Shown piece by piece: positions 22,827 to 35,543 of a stretch of 64,000 nucleotides of DNA. The stretch lies in NCBI GenBank assembly GCA_014529385.2, contig CM043947.1:102059311-102123310 (forward strand), given 5' to 3'. The notes beneath the pieces are model-generated. The model saw only the letters and a program-made list of their open reading frames with translations, was not told the DNA's origin and searched no databases. The position numbers and the translations under genes were made by a program. Every line of letters begins with the position of its first letter. The first letter of the stretch is position 1. The DNA comes from Adiantum capillus-veneris. Lineage: Eukaryota; Streptophyta; Polypodiopsida; Polypodiales; Pteridaceae.

Positions 22827-25699
22827 TTAAGTAACTGTAAATCTATGAACATAAATGTACAAAGATTTACATGGCTGCCATCTATATCCAATGCCCAATA
22901 ACTCACGACAATGCACAAAGCCCTCTCCTGGAAGTCCCTTTGTGAGTAGATCAGCAAGATTGTCCTTGGTGTGGATCTTCAACAGTTGTATCTGCTTGAC
23001 TTCAAGTACTTCCCTAATGAATTGATATTTCACATCAATATGCTTAGTCTTTGAATGGAACATTGGATTCTTTGCCTATTTTATAGCACTTTGACTATCA
23101 CAATATAACTCTGGCATATCTGCTTTGATTCCCAAGTCTGCTACCAATCTACCAAGCCAAATAGCTTCTTTGCATGCCTCATTTGCTGCAACATACTCAG
23201 CTTCTGTAGTAGACTGTGTAATACAATCTTGTAATCGAGATCGCCATGATATGGCACCTCCAACCAATGTAAAGACATAGCCTGATGTAGATCTCCTCTT
23301 ATCTTAGTCTCCTGCATAATCTAAGTCAGTGTATCCTCTGACACTCAAATCCTGACTACCATAGCATATGCGCATACTCTTTGTATGTTTTAAGTATCTC
23401 ATGATACCTTTCACTGCCTCCCAATGTTTCTTGCCAGCATTTGACATATATCTGCTAACCACTCCCACTGCAAATGCGATATTCGGATGTGTAGCAATTA
23501 TTGTATACATCGAACTACCCACTGCAAACGCATATGGAATCTTATCCATTTTAGCCTTTTCTTCCTCAGACATAGGACAATCTTGTTTGCTAAGTTTCAC
23601 ATATGGTGGCAATGGAACACTCAATGCCTTTCCCTTCTCCATATTGAAACGTTGCAAAACCTTGTCAATATACTCTTTTTGAGATAACCAAATCAAATTC
23701 TTTGATCTGTCTCTCTCAATGCGCATACCAAGTATATGACTTGCCTCACCCATGTCTTTCATGTCAAACGATTTTGCCATCTTTGACTTCAAAGCTGAAA
23801 TTTCTTCCAAGTGTTTGCCAACAATCAACATGTCATCCACATACAAAATAAGGATCCGCCAACTGCCATCCTTAGCCTTCTTTGTATATAGACAGTGATC
23901 GAACTCACTACCTTTGTAGCCTTGAGAAAGCATAAACTTCTGGAACTTATGGTACCATGCCCTCGGTGATTGTTTTAAGCCATAGAGACTCTTTAACAAC
24001 TCGCTATCAAATCTTCCTTGCCTTTCTCAACAAACCCTTCTAGCTGCTGCATGTAAATTTGCACATCTAAATCACCATGCAAGAATGCTGTCTTGACATC
24101 CATTTGGTGCAACACCAAATCCAATATGGCAACCAATGCAAGAAAGCATCTCAATGTAGTCATCTTGACCACTGGAGAGAAGACTTCATCAAATTCAATG
24201 CCTTGTTATTGCCTAAAGCCCTTGGCAACAAGCCTTGCTTTGTACTTTGGTTGACTATCATGAGCGGTGATCTTATACCTGTAAACCCATTTACAAGGTA
24301 GAGCCTTTTTACCATGTGGTAATTTAACTAGCTTCCATGTCTGGTTTTTATGCAGAGTTGTCATCTCTGACTGCATGGCCAACTGCCATTTTTTCGAGTC
24401 AACCACTTGTAATGCTTCCTTGTAACAAGATGGTTCTCCGCAATTTGTGAGCATGACATAATTTAGAGATGGCACATAACAATCGGATGGTTTGGAGACA
24501 CGCTCAGAACGTCTCACCACAACTGATTCTGCCTCTCTAGCCACTATAGGCTGTTCCTGAGCCTGACCATGTTGTCTTGATGTGCTAGCACTAGGTCCAT
24601 CTTCCCTGAAGACAACTCTTCTTATCTCCTCTGTCTTCTCTAGCTTAGCGTGAAACTTGGCTTCATTGAAATGCACATCATTGCTACGAATAACTTTTAT
24701 GGACTCAGGATCCCAAAGCCGGTAACCCATCTCGCCCGATTCTCCATAGCCAAGAAATATACACTTCTTGCTCTTTGGTTCTAACTTATTCCTGAACTCC
24801 TTAGGAATATGGCTATAAGCTTCACAACCAAAGACTCTGAGATGCTTATACGAAGGTGCCTTGCCTGTCCATAGCATCTCGGCCACTTCACTCTTATCCA
24901 GAACCCTACTAGGAGACCTGTTGATCAAATGGACTGCTGTAGCCACTGCTTCCGCCCAAAATCCATCAGGCAACTCAGCATTTGACAACATGCTTCTGAC
25001 CTTCTCTTATATGGTCCTATTCATACGTTCTGCAACCCCATTTTGTGAAGGATTATATGGTGCAGTAAGTTCCCGCTTAATCCCTTTTGCTTCATAAAAG
25101 TCTTGAAAAGCTTTGGAAACGTACTCTCCACCATTGTCAGTTCTCAAGCACTTCAGCTTCTGACCACTCTGATTCTCCACAAGCTGCAAGAATGTCTTAA
25201 AGACCTTGAGCACCTCATCCTTGTGCTTCAAGAAGTAAAGCCATACTTTGCGAGAATAGTCATCTATGAATGTACAAAAGTATGTTGCTCCCTCTAGTGA
25301 CAAACTAGGCATTGGTCCGCATAGATCACTGTGCACAAGAGCTAACCGTTCGTCCCTACGATTCCTCTTTGATCTGTGTGGTTCCTGTGTTTGCTTACCA
25401 TAAACACAATGCTCACAAAACTCGAAATCTTGAAATGAAAAGCTAGGCAAATAACCATAACGAGAAAGTATTTCCATTACTCTTTTTGACATATGTCCCA
25501 GCCTACGATGCCACAGTGACACACTTGGCTGCTCAATTACATTAATTACATGGTTTTTAACCTCTGAAACATGTAAAGTGTATAGAGTTTCTGACTTGCT
25601 GCCATGTGCTACAGTCATCGAACCTTTGGAGATCTTCCAAGCGCTATTCCCAAAAACTGTCACATAACTCGCATCATCCAACTTCCCTGTACTGATCAA
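22827..25699 (-). pseudogene. Copia integrase, reverse transcriptase and RNase H
   Basis: Open pieces are separated by single stops: 25699-25007 (GAG-pre-integrase zinc region WHRRLGH...CEHC; integrase core HSDLCGP, TDNGGEY, QNGVAERMNRTI), 24991-24206 (integrase C-terminus and RT start CKWVYRYKI..KARLVAKGF), 23999-23304 (RT with SLYGLKQSPRAWY and the catalytic YVDDML), 23267-23076 (RNase H STTEAEYVA) and 23063-22827 (KTKHIDVKYQFIRE, DLLTKGL). Catalytic residues visible in integrase (D, D, E) and RT (DD) are intact; the copy is dead through stops rather than active-site loss. Confidence 0.9.
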
Positions 25700-25852
25700 G
25701 CTCTTTCGGATTGCTTGAACATGTCTAACATTCTTGATCCATAAAGAAGAGCCATTCTAAAACTTCAACTGCACACCTCCCACTCCAAGTATGTCACAAA
25801 CCTGCTCATTGCCAAGTCTGACATAATCTTTAGTAGCCACATATGATGTAAA

Positions 25853-26857
25853 TCACTCTTTGTGCGGAGAAAAATGTAAAGATACCCCTGAGTCGATAAT
25901 CCAATCACTCATAGCATGTCCATCCTCTGCAGTCAAGAAAACAGAATTAAGATTGCTTGTGAGGAAGATGTCACTAGCTGTTATACCAGAATCACTGTCT
26001 GAACCAGATCCTGTGACATTCACCTCTTCAATCTTCACCGAACTCTTCTTTTCATCTTGCTCAGAACTCTTTGTTTTGCCTTTTTCTTGTTTCCACTTCG
26101 TACAATCTCTCTTCATGTGACCCTTCTTGCCACAATGGTAGCATTCTATGTCATCCTTTGACTTCGAGTCACGAGACTTACTTCGGTTTTGTGCCTTCTT
26201 ACCCTTCTTCTCTTTAGACTGTTGTCTCCCTCGAACGACCAAAGCACTGTTGCCTTTGCCTTTGTCAATGTTCTTCTTGTTCACTTCCTCTGTGAGCAAG
26301 CTGCCTTCTACATTGGCACTTGTAAGACCTTCTGGCACAACAAAATTACTTAACGCTGTGCGAAAAGTATCCCAACTGTCTGGCAAAGTGATTAAGAGAA
26401 ACATAGCCTTCACTGAATCTGGAAAGACTATCTCATGTGTTGTTAACTGGCTGAAAATTGTGTGAAATTCATTGAGATGATTTGGCATGGTTGTCCCTTC
26501 CTTCATCTTCAAATCCACCAATTTCTTGAGCCAATAAATCTGAGAAGCAGCACTTTGTTTCTCGTACATACCACATAGCTTTTGCCATACACCATACGCT
26601 GTAGTCTCTTATGCTATGCTGAAGTAAACATTTTCTACTAGTGTCAGCATGATTGTGGAACAAGCTAACTCATCAAGCTCTTCCCACTCATCTTCATCCA
26701 TACCTTCTGGTCTCTCTCCTTTGAGCTTCAGTGGCTTCACTTGTTTTTTCTGCACCAAAACCTGCCAAATCTGCTTCTTCCAGAATGGAAAGTTTGTGCC
26801 ATCCAGCTTCTTTATGTTGTAAAGAGTCTCACTTTGAAAAGATGTCATATCTGCCAA
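25853..26857 (-). pseudogene. Copia gag and protease region
   Basis: Starts at ATG 26857 (MADMTSFQSETLYNIKKLDG, then FPFWKKQIW, typical copia gag N-terminus). A stop near 26609 breaks the frame; reading resumes at about 26600-25853 with the UBN2-type gag core, a zinc knuckle CYHCGKKGHMKRDC and the protease start WIIDSGVSLHF, where DSG is the catalytic site (usual form DSGAS). Another stop follows at HKE. Encodes capsid, nucleocapsid and the start of protease. Confidence 0.85.
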
Positions 26858-27043
26858 ACTGTTTAATTCTGGGAAAAATCCGGGAGAGTTTCCCTTGTGA
26901 ATTGGCCTATGTACACATTAAACAAGCTGTAAACAACAAGCTGAACACCTCTCCTCGGGAACTGTCAGTATTTTGAAAAATTTTGACAGTCTCCCCTGTA
27001 AACTGAGCTCTGGAAACCAAAAGATAGCTCAAAAACAACCATT

Positions 27044-27225
27044 AAGAATATCTATAATATGCTATCCTGTAAGCATACACTGTCTTCTGTCTGGGCAACT
27101 GACAACCATTAGCTGACCACTGACAAAACAACCATTAGCTAGCCACACTGAAAAATCTAAGAATCTCTATAATATGCTATCCTGTAAGCATACACTGTCT
27201 CCTGTCTGGGCAATGACAGAACCTG
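27044..27225. repeat. 115-bp tandem repeat in the copia leader
   Basis: aagaat.tctataatatgct...gcatacactgtct.ctgtctgg occurs at 27044 and 27159, the second copy partial. It lies between PBS and gag in the untranslated leader. Confidence 0.8.
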
Positions 27226-27986
27226 TATCTGTCTCAAGACAGAACCCTGAACAATGCCTCAACGGCCTGACGCATAAGTGCAATCCAGTGTCTACACAAA
27301 GTCATACATTCTATGGAATAAAAGTCATTGAAGAGGATGCGTGTAGAGGGGAACTCCAGCAACCTAATCCACCTCACATTGGGTAACCCAGCCCCCAGTG
27401 CTTAGCTTCAAAAAACCTCACACACGACCCTCACAGATGGATCAGCAAACTGCCCAGAACTAGCATACATCCTACAATAGACCAATCACTGTCCTATGAC
27501 CGCTGCGGCGGTCTCTCTGCTAGCGTGACTCACAACTAGCAGACCCACAATCACAGTACATCAATTTGCAATACATGCCAGTGGTGTCAAGCCATCGTAT
27601 GGCCACACCTCCCCTGGAACCTGGCAAGCACAAGAAGTAGCAATGCAGACTGCAATATATATATCTGATGATATATATGTGTACCTGGTCTATAGATGAT
27701 GCTTTGAAGATGAATGAGTGATGTATGTCGATGCCGATATTGATGCCGACCACCTCCTGCTTGCCAATCTACACAAGACGGGTTTCTTTGCGGCTGAAAC
27801 CTATCTTCTGATGTAGTGCTCAGAACGAAATTCTGAGGGCATAAAAAGCTTTGAAAGGGGGGTAAAACTTTAGGTCACCTGATTGAAATACTCCCGGAAC
27901 GTCGAGTGTGAATTTTCCAAGCTCCGGATCCAGAATCTGCCTGAAAAGTGTGCTCGCGCGATTACGCAAAACTGCACTGCACCTCG

Positions 27987-27998
27987 CACTGATACCAA
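27987..27998 (-). other. Primer binding site, initiator tRNA-Met type
   Basis: On the minus strand tggtatcagtgc starts two bases inside the 5' LTR, close to the plant initiator tRNA-Met 3'-end complement tggtatcagagc. Confidence 0.85.
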
Positions 27999-27999
27999 T

Positions 28000-28229
28000 T
28001 GAAGTCACGGAGCGGAGCGTAGATCGACTCACACACACACACACACACACACACACAGATACACAGAGAGCTTACACAGTACGCAGAGAAGTCGTTTGAA
28101 GGGTTATCTCCCAAAACATTATTATCCACAAGAGTATAAGTGAGTATATACAAAGAGTTAGTGATAAGTGAGTTAGGCGGGTGGCCGGCCATATCCGTAT
28201 AAGAGGCCACTTGGGCTTTAATCCCAACA
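28000..28229 (-). repeat. Copia 5' LTR
   Basis: 230 bp; the extra length comes mainly from a longer (CA)n run at about 28029-28058. Ends are tgaagtcac and cccaaca. Confidence 0.92.
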
Positions 28230-28234
28230 AAGGG

Positions 28235-28860
28235 ATGGATTGTGCAACGCATTTGAGGACGTGAAGGACATCCACAATATCTGTGTAGGGAATTTGACGA
28301 TAGGTCATTGTCGACGCTTCAACTAGTAGGCATGGAGGAGGAGGAGGTGGAGAAGGTGATAGCTACTAGGGGGAGGAGGCAAAGCGTTGACACCCACTAG
28401 GAAATCTTTATACCATCTCGTAGTGGTGGAGGTGAGCATGATGTAGATGTGTTGTAGCTCTTAGCATTCTATAATTGCTCATGAGTGTTGATGTAAATGT
28501 TGAGCGAGAGTATTGCAAGACATCTTCCTTGCTTTGCCAAGAGCGAATGGAAGCCTTTCATAGTGCATCTTGATCGCCTCTAGGCCTCCGCTTGACTCTT
28601 CATGCATGTTGCCTCTCTCTACTTCTCTCACTCGTGTGCAAGGTCCATTAGAAAGCAAAGTTAGAAGATTACTTATATAATCTTTTAAGAATCCAAAACC
28701 CCCTCAAATCAATCCGTGGTGATGCGGATCGATTTGGGGGCTTTTTAGATCCCATATTTTGAAGCAAGAAGGTGGTACAAATATTTTTGAGGTGCTTCCA
28801 TTAGTAAGAATCTATGAAGATGCCCGAAGTCCTCCCAAGAGAAAAAGCTAGAGGGTGGCA

Positions 28861-28909
<49 letters not shown>

Positions 28910-29800
28910 GTCATATGTGATAGTGAGGCTAGAGACAGAGAAATGAATTTCTTTCATGGTCTATGTTGACTCTCTCTTTCTATTTCATCGATGCTCTGCG
29001 GCTTGTGGGTCTAGTATGTGCTTGGTTGATCAAATATGGCAGACTGCAATTGTGCTTGGTCTTTTGCATTGCCATCGTGAGATGGACATTGCCCTATGAC
29101 TGTGTGTTGCCATCTTGTGCAAGAGTTGCAAGGCATGGTACATATAAGACCAAAGGGAACATGCTATGGTGCAGGTAGGGTTGCAGTGAACAAGGGAACA
29201 AGAAGGGCAAAGATCCACATTGAGATAACAAGACAAAGGGGAGGGCTTTGCAGACCTCATGATGTTTTCGTGAGTGTATCTTTTGTCTTTTAATTCCCAG
29301 ATTCACTCAAAATATCTAGGGAAATCTGACTGGGTCTCAAAATGGATCCAAGAGTAATTTGATTAAAGGTATGGACACTGACCCACACAATTCAATATTT
29401 TTAAAAATGGGCCCTTGTTGTTATTGTTAGAGCCTATGCCTTAGTATTGAAGGGCCTTTTATTTGAGCATTGGCAACAACAAGTTAGCTTGCATGATGCG
29501 TAGAAAACTATCTCTTGGAACCCGTGAAAATGGCCTCTTGCAAATGCAGGGGTTGCTAAAGCACCCCCCAACAAAATGGTTGCAGTACTTTTCCAGTTAA
29601 CGCCATGTGGTTATGGGGGAAGGTTTATGGGGGAGCCCTCTTAAACAAATTCTCTTTAACAAGCATCAACACACCCAAAATATTTACTCCATAGTGGTAA
29701 GTGGATAACAATTTTCAAGAGTTGCACATGGGCAAGGACTACTCTAATCTCATGTCTTAAGAAGCACCTACCTTGGGATCGATCTAATGCATCCTAGGTT
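28235..29800. other. Intergenic sequence with a (GA)n tract
   Basis: No coding region recognised. Contains (GA)n at 28866-28906 and an imperfect hairpin at about 28690-28738 (ccccctcaaatcaatccg against cggatcgatttgggggc). ORFs at 28963-29178 and on the other strand show no family resemblance. Confidence 0.5.
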
Positions 29801-29811
29801 TAGGGATTTTT

Positions 29812-30295
29812 TGCAACAACCAAAAGTGCAAAGGGCCTAAAAATATAGAAAAGAGCATGGTACGAGCAAGAAACCGAGAGATCTACATACCTGGTGATGC
29901 ATATATCCACATGATCCCACAGCGAGACTAATCAAAGAGACGTTGAGAGTGAGAAAAAGCATGAGAGCATGTGTAGATGCACCTACTAGAGCGGAGTGCA
30001 TGACATTGGCATGGCGAGAGGGGAGAGAGAAGAATAGACAAAAAGGACACAAACACTACTAGCAATCTCCCCACGTGCAAGAGTAAGCATTTTCCTCTTG
30101 CACGTACGTACTTATAGATTTCTTGAATGCTCAATATGATTACAAACTATCTACCTAAACATAAAGTGACCATAATTCATAAAGAGCACTTTAATAATTA
30201 AATATCCATAATCTTGCTATCCTTTTGCATAGTCCATAATTCACTTGTGCTTTTGCCACTTGTCAGCTATAATAAATAAATATTTTGTCATTTCC
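29812..30295 (-). repeat. Dispersed LTR-like repeat, copy A
   Basis: Shares its left part (tgcaacaac.aaaa.tgc, atatagaaaagagcatg) with 40537-40650 and the remainder (gcatgagag.catg..tagatgcacct, ctagagcggagtgc, attttcctc.tacacgta, aagtgaccat, agctataataaataaatat) with 40195-40525. A tggtatca-type PBS complement lies next to the copy at 40520-40534, which suggests the repeat is the LTR of a minus-strand copia element. Confidence 0.5.
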
Positions 30296-30693
30296 ATCAC
30301 ATGCCTCTCCGTTAGAGAAGCAATTTTCCTTAGTTGTTAAGTCAAGAATCTGCAAAGCATACTTGTAAACAACAATGGTTAAACTTATTTCCAAAAATAT
30401 GATGTATAAAAATTCATAAACTTAAAAAAACAGATTTGTTTATGCATGTCATCATTACATACTGGTGTCCCAAACCATGAGAATAAGCAGTTTATGTCAT
30501 ATCCTTATGGATCGGGATATCATTGGTCACAATTATCCTTCAATAATCAATTGTCATATATTTCAAGTCCAATTCCATAAACACTGTTGCAACAAGAAAT
30601 CATCATAGACCAAATCCAAATCACATTCAATATATACTGAGCTAACAAAATCATGCTAGGGGCAATGGTGGCCAGTCATTGTAGCATGTTTTT

Positions 30694-30958
30694 GGGTGAA
30701 AGCATGTATAGGTGGTACCACTTTTTGCACTTTTTAGTGGTACCCTTAAAAAAAAGGGGGACCGGTATTTTTTTTGCAAAAAAATCAAAACTTGTCAGAC
30801 TTTATATTTTTAGATTCTACATGAAAAAATCTATCCATTGATATATAAAATGCTAGTTTATTTTACATGTAACACATGACGATGGGGCTTGTAAAGTGCT
30901 ACAAAAGGACTGTCTCGACACCCCTTTTTGGTACCACCAATACATGCTTTCAGTACCC
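30694..30958. mobile_element. MITE-like element with 27-bp terminal inverted repeats
   Basis: Left end gggtgaaagcatgtatagg followed by tggtacca matches, in reverse complement, the right end ggtaccaccaatacatgc followed by tttcagtaccc (30930-30958). Length ~265 bp, AT-rich, no ORF. Flanks are T-rich (gttttt left, ttttg right), so the target duplication cannot be fixed exactly. Confidence 0.7.
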
Positions 30959-30969
30959 TTTTGTAATTA

Positions 30970-31235
30970 GTGCTGCCTAAATTGATAAATCGACACCAAT
31001 GAGACGTGTTGTTCAAATTGATAAATTTGCACTTGTGCTACCTAAAGCGGTGAATTTCCACTTGATATTGTTCAAACTAGTGAGTTTGTTGTTTATTGGT
31101 GTGCTGCCTAAATCGAGGAATATACACTCATGCTACCTAAATATCGAAGAATCTGCAGTGATAGTTGGTGTTGCTTAAATCGACAAATCTACACCAAGAT
31201 GAGCATATACACACTACCTAAATTGGCGATTCGTG
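30970..31235. repeat. Degenerate short tandem repeats
   Basis: About six imperfect units built on tgctgcctaaatt.ataaatc.acac, spaced 30-60 bp, alternating with ttcaaa.t.gt.aatttg variants. The order suggests an old satellite-like array directly beside the MITE. Confidence 0.5.
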
Positions 31236-31239
31236 AATC

Positions 31240-32300
31240 TATGTGCATGTGACCAATGGACGAGGCAAGGCTAAAAGACAAAACATGTATTACTTGTTTG
31301 ATGTCAAATTGAAGTAGGTTGGAATAGTGAATTGCGCACAAATTGTTGTCAACCATCTGAAATCACATGAGCTCATGTAGCTTTATAGCTTAATGACTAA
31401 GCATCTCAAGAGTAATTCCAGTCAGTGCAAGTACAAGCCACAATGTTAGAATCAATTGATTTTATATCTCATACATTAATGCAAATAAGTAAAAGAGCCA
31501 TGACTTTTAAAAAATGTATGATGGTATTCTATGTTGCTGCAAAATTGCTTCAGTGTAGCCTGTTAGGTATATATGCAAGGAGACTAACTTTAAAAATAGC
31601 TAAATTGAGCATTTATCAAGCGAGTATATTAAACTAAGGGATATTGTCGTATAAGAAGTTTTTGTAAGGGGTGATGCAATATATATGGAATTTGGGCCTA
31701 TAGAGAGCATTGGTGCATCAAACAAACTTTAAATAAGGTCATTAGATGTATATATTAAGGGAATACATCAAGAAATTATGTACCTAGAGGTTCTCTGAAG
31801 AAATAGCTAGTAATCAACTGATAAGAAAAACATCTAAGTCGAGTCTGTGTACCCATGTTGTACTTGGAATAATAGCGAGAGAATTTTTTATTAGAGAGTT
31901 AGTATGTAGAATGAAAAAAAATGAGCAGCACTTGTGAGTGTACATGAAACTTACAATTGTTGAGGTTGACCTATAGAAGATGTGATGATATTAGTGAGCC
32001 AAATGGTATTCACTAGTTCATTCTAGCAATGAAAGAATTGAGTGAAGGAGATAAATCATTTCATTGATAATTCCATTCAAGTCGAGTACAATCCATGATT
32101 TAAGAGATAATGTGTGCAAGTGAGGAAAAGATATGAATGGGAATGCCTTATTAGATACACATACCTAGAAGATCTCCTGCACCAAAAAAATGTACCTACA
32201 TGGGAGGGTTATACTGACATTCCCTTGAATGTCTCGAATCTTTTCAAATGGAATTACTATGACAAGCTAGGGAGAACTTCAACTATCAATAGTCATACCA
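31240..32300. other. Intergenic sequence, nothing recognised
   Basis: AT-rich. ORFs at 31425-31637 and 32114-32308 are short and lack family resemblance. Confidence 0.45.
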
Positions 32301-32301
32301 A

Positions 32302-32639
32302 AGTATAACTAATGATTCAAGAATGTGTTAATTTTGTGCTAACAAGTAGGTATTGGATTGAAATCTATAAAGCTACAAAAAGATGACCATACAGTGGGAT
32401 AAAGATAAGAGCATCAGTTTTAAAATTATGTATAAAAAAATAAACAAACTTAAAAGAAATGTCTAAAGAAAGTATAACTAATGATTCAAGAATGTGTTAA
32501 TTTTGTGCTAACAAGCAGGTATTGGATTGAAATCTATAAAGCTACAAAAAGATGACCATACAGTGGGATAAAGATAAGAGCATCAGTTTTAAAATTATGT
32601 ATAAAAAAATAAACAAAATTAAAAGCAATGTTTAAAGAA
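32302..32639. repeat. 169-bp tandem duplication
   Basis: agtataactaatgattcaag starts copies at 32302 and 32471; both run to a ..gt.taaagaaa end with only a few differences. Recent, because almost identical. Confidence 0.9.
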
Positions 32640-33396
32640 ATTATAAAATACTGAGGGAGAGAAAGGGTTTTAGGGACTATTACTGTTTAAAAGTTGCACT
32701 TTTTTGTTTAGAAAGGGGAGGGTGGGATATCTTATAGAGGGGTTAGAAACCCATAGGCAGTTTTTAGTAGTGCTCTTGTAGCCCGATTTGTAGTGAAAAT
32801 TTTCGAGTTGAAGTTGGAAAATCTTGGTTTACAATTTGATTGGTCCTTATTTTTCAAGGGCAGTTTATAGACATTTTAGTTTTAAATAATGTGACTAACT
32901 TGGATTTTGGGCATAAACCCTAGATATTGTATGAGTTTTTTCTAGAAAAATAACAAGGTCAAGAAAATGATTTTTATTGAGCGAAGTCGATGCAAAGGTT
33001 GTATCCATGAGTGGAAATAAAATTAGACTTTCTATGAGAGATGTAGATTAAAATAATAGCACAAGATCTCCTACCGAGGCAAAGAAGAGTCCCAAAATTT
33101 CTTCTTGGGGGTATTGATGTATATGTATATATATATATATACACTTACTAATATGTAGCCCGCGCGTTGTTGCGGCCAAACATAAAATTCATTATCATCA
33201 ATGCTTTTTTTGTGCCTCTAGTAAGTAATACCAATCGTACAATCAATGCTCCATTACTGTTTCTCCTCTAGATTAGTGAGTTTGTCCATCAAACTCATAA
33301 TAGTAACACCCTCATGGCAATGAAGGAGGACTTATGAATCATTTGATGCACTCATATACACCATAAGAGCACCATTGTTAAAGAGTGACCCTCCCT

Positions 33397-33397
<1 letters not shown>

Positions 33398-33480
<83 letters not shown>
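33398..33480. repeat. (TC)n microsatellite
   Basis: About 80 bp of uninterrupted TC. Confidence 0.95.
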
Positions 33481-33484
<4 letters not shown>

Positions 33485-33844
33485 CCCATCCATCAATCCA
33501 AATTCATGTCTTTGTCTTGACATCCATTTCAATATTCAAAATATAATTGTCCTTGGAATGTCTATTTCTCTCTTCTGATTGCTTGCATCTCATCCTCCTT
33601 CTGGTATGCAAGGCTGGTAGTGGGACACATCATCACATAACCTACAATAGAGAGGTCAAATTTGTAATTCTGCATGGCCCAAAAAGATAAGGGTCGATAC
33701 CCGCCAATAAAGCCAATAAAGCTGTGATAAAGCGTGGAGTTTCTATGACTTTGATTTCAGCATTTGCAATGCATTTCAACATAGCATTTCTATTGATCTC
33801 TTTTATTCGCTTGCATATCTATCATGTTTTGTGAATAATTCATG

Positions 33845-34113
<269 letters not shown>

Positions 34114-34189
34114 AACACATGCATCTCCTAATCTTTGTTCATGTATGTTTGGGATGCAATTCGTCGATTTCTCATAGTGCAAGGGGAGC

Positions 34190-34288
34190 AAGACGCATGG
34201 AAGGGTGGATGCTAGGAAAAAAAATAAAGTGATATTGATTATCTACAATATGAGGGTCTTGAGTTCTTGAGAGCTCCCTTGGGATTAC

Positions 34289-34351
<63 letters not shown>

Positions 34352-34450
34352 ATTGTGGCAAACATTGGATTGCTCTTTCTCTATAGTATCAAGTTTAGAG
34401 TTCAAGACTTGTGAGGTCTCTAGATATTGTTCCTCACAAAACTCAAAACA
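34190..34450 (+). repeat. SINE-like units around a (TC)n tract
   Basis: gggtcttgagttcttgagag..cccttgggatta precedes (TC)n at 34292-34350. Directly after it, tggcaaacattgg (A-box-like) and tagagttcaagac (B-box-like) lie ~40 bp apart, followed by gaggtctctagata. Together they look like two consecutive members of the (TC)n-associated family. Confidence 0.4.
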
Positions 34451-35262
34451 TGATCTCAAAAACATAATATTCTTATAAAACTAAGAGAACAATAAAGAAT
34501 GCTCGACAAAGAAGCATATTTGTGAGCCGAATGCTGCTGTTGCTAGAGGTGCAACTTATTACGAAGCTGCCCAATGATAAGTGTCTTCACATAGCTGAGC
34601 CTTGGTTGTCCCTTGTTCTCAATAGCGGCCTTCATAGTCAAATTGATTGCCACCACTTGGACGGTCATACAACCCATCTCGGTAATTGTATCGCCCTTCA
34701 TATCTTGCCAGCCCTCTAGTAACATAGCTTGGCCACTATCATGGTCTCATAGCGAGTATCTCTACTTTAAGTATCAACATATCTATCATAGCCATCATGA
34801 CTGCTATACATATCATACCCTCTATTTGTCACATCACTAAGACCATTCTTGAGCATCCATTATAGCGCTCACCATACCTAATTCCACTTCATAGCAGCTA
34901 TTGTCCTTGTCACCACCATGGGGAAATTTGCCAACCCTACCAAAAGGGAAATCCCTTAGTGACATGGTTGCCCACAATTAGAGCAAAAGTTCATTTTACA
35001 ACTATCAATAGTAGGGTCATGCCTCTTTTGTTAGAAAAAGTTAGATCCAAAACCACAAGGTGTAATGGCATCCCTATCCATCATAACCTTGGCCTCCATG
35101 ACCTTGCCAAACCTCCTATAGTAGCTTTTGAGGCCTTTGTTGTTCATCTCCCAAGAGAGACCACCAACCAAAACTACGGTTCTCCTCATACTGATCCATA
35201 TTCACAAATCTCACAATGTGCATGCAGCTAGCAAAATAGACAACGCTGCATAGCAAACCAAA
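34451..35262. other. Intergenic sequence, possibly an old gag-like remnant
   Basis: No intact gene. On the minus strand near 34955-35000 a C-x2-C-x3-H-like fragment (FCSNCGQPCH) resembles a retroelement zinc knuckle, but stops surround it and no other domain is present. Confidence 0.3.
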
Positions 35263-35263
35263 A

Positions 35264-35346
<83 letters not shown>
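35264..35346. repeat. (TC)n microsatellite
   Basis: About 80 bp of uninterrupted TC, about 190 bp before the recognisable start of the decayed LINE copy. Confidence 0.95.
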
Positions 35347-35350
<4 letters not shown>

Positions 35351-35512
35351 GCGTCTTCATTGACTTCTGCCTTCATACTATACGGAGGTCACACAGGCTA
35401 AGCTTGTCTGCATCGACGAGCGTCTACCTAGTGAGTCCCTCAATCTATCTCACATCAATGTTCTTTTTGTATTTGTCTGACTTATAGGATGTGCGCATGC
35501 CCAATTTTACTC

Positions 35513-35539
<27 letters not shown>

Positions 35540-35543
<4 letters not shown>

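Larger units (their letters stand above)
22586..28229 (-). mobile_element. Complete but defective Ty1/copia retrotransposon
   Basis: LTRs at 22586-22797 and 28000-28229 run tgaagtcacgg...aatcccaaca on the plus strand (TG...CA on the element strand). The 5-bp sequence aaggg lies directly outside both ends (22581-22585 and 28230-28234), a target-site duplication. PBS and PPT are present and the gene order gag-protease-integrase-RT-RNase H is copia type. Coding sequence is broken by several stops, so the copy cannot move by itself. Confidence 0.93.

Noticed and set aside
33120-33185. GC-rich tagcccgcgcgttgttgcgg after a TA run, like element termini seen in other plants
   Set aside because: No matching partner end or target duplication found in the window.
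34940-35010. Zinc-knuckle-like fragment on the minus strand
   Set aside because: Single short motif between stops with no other retroelement domain; kept only as a remark.
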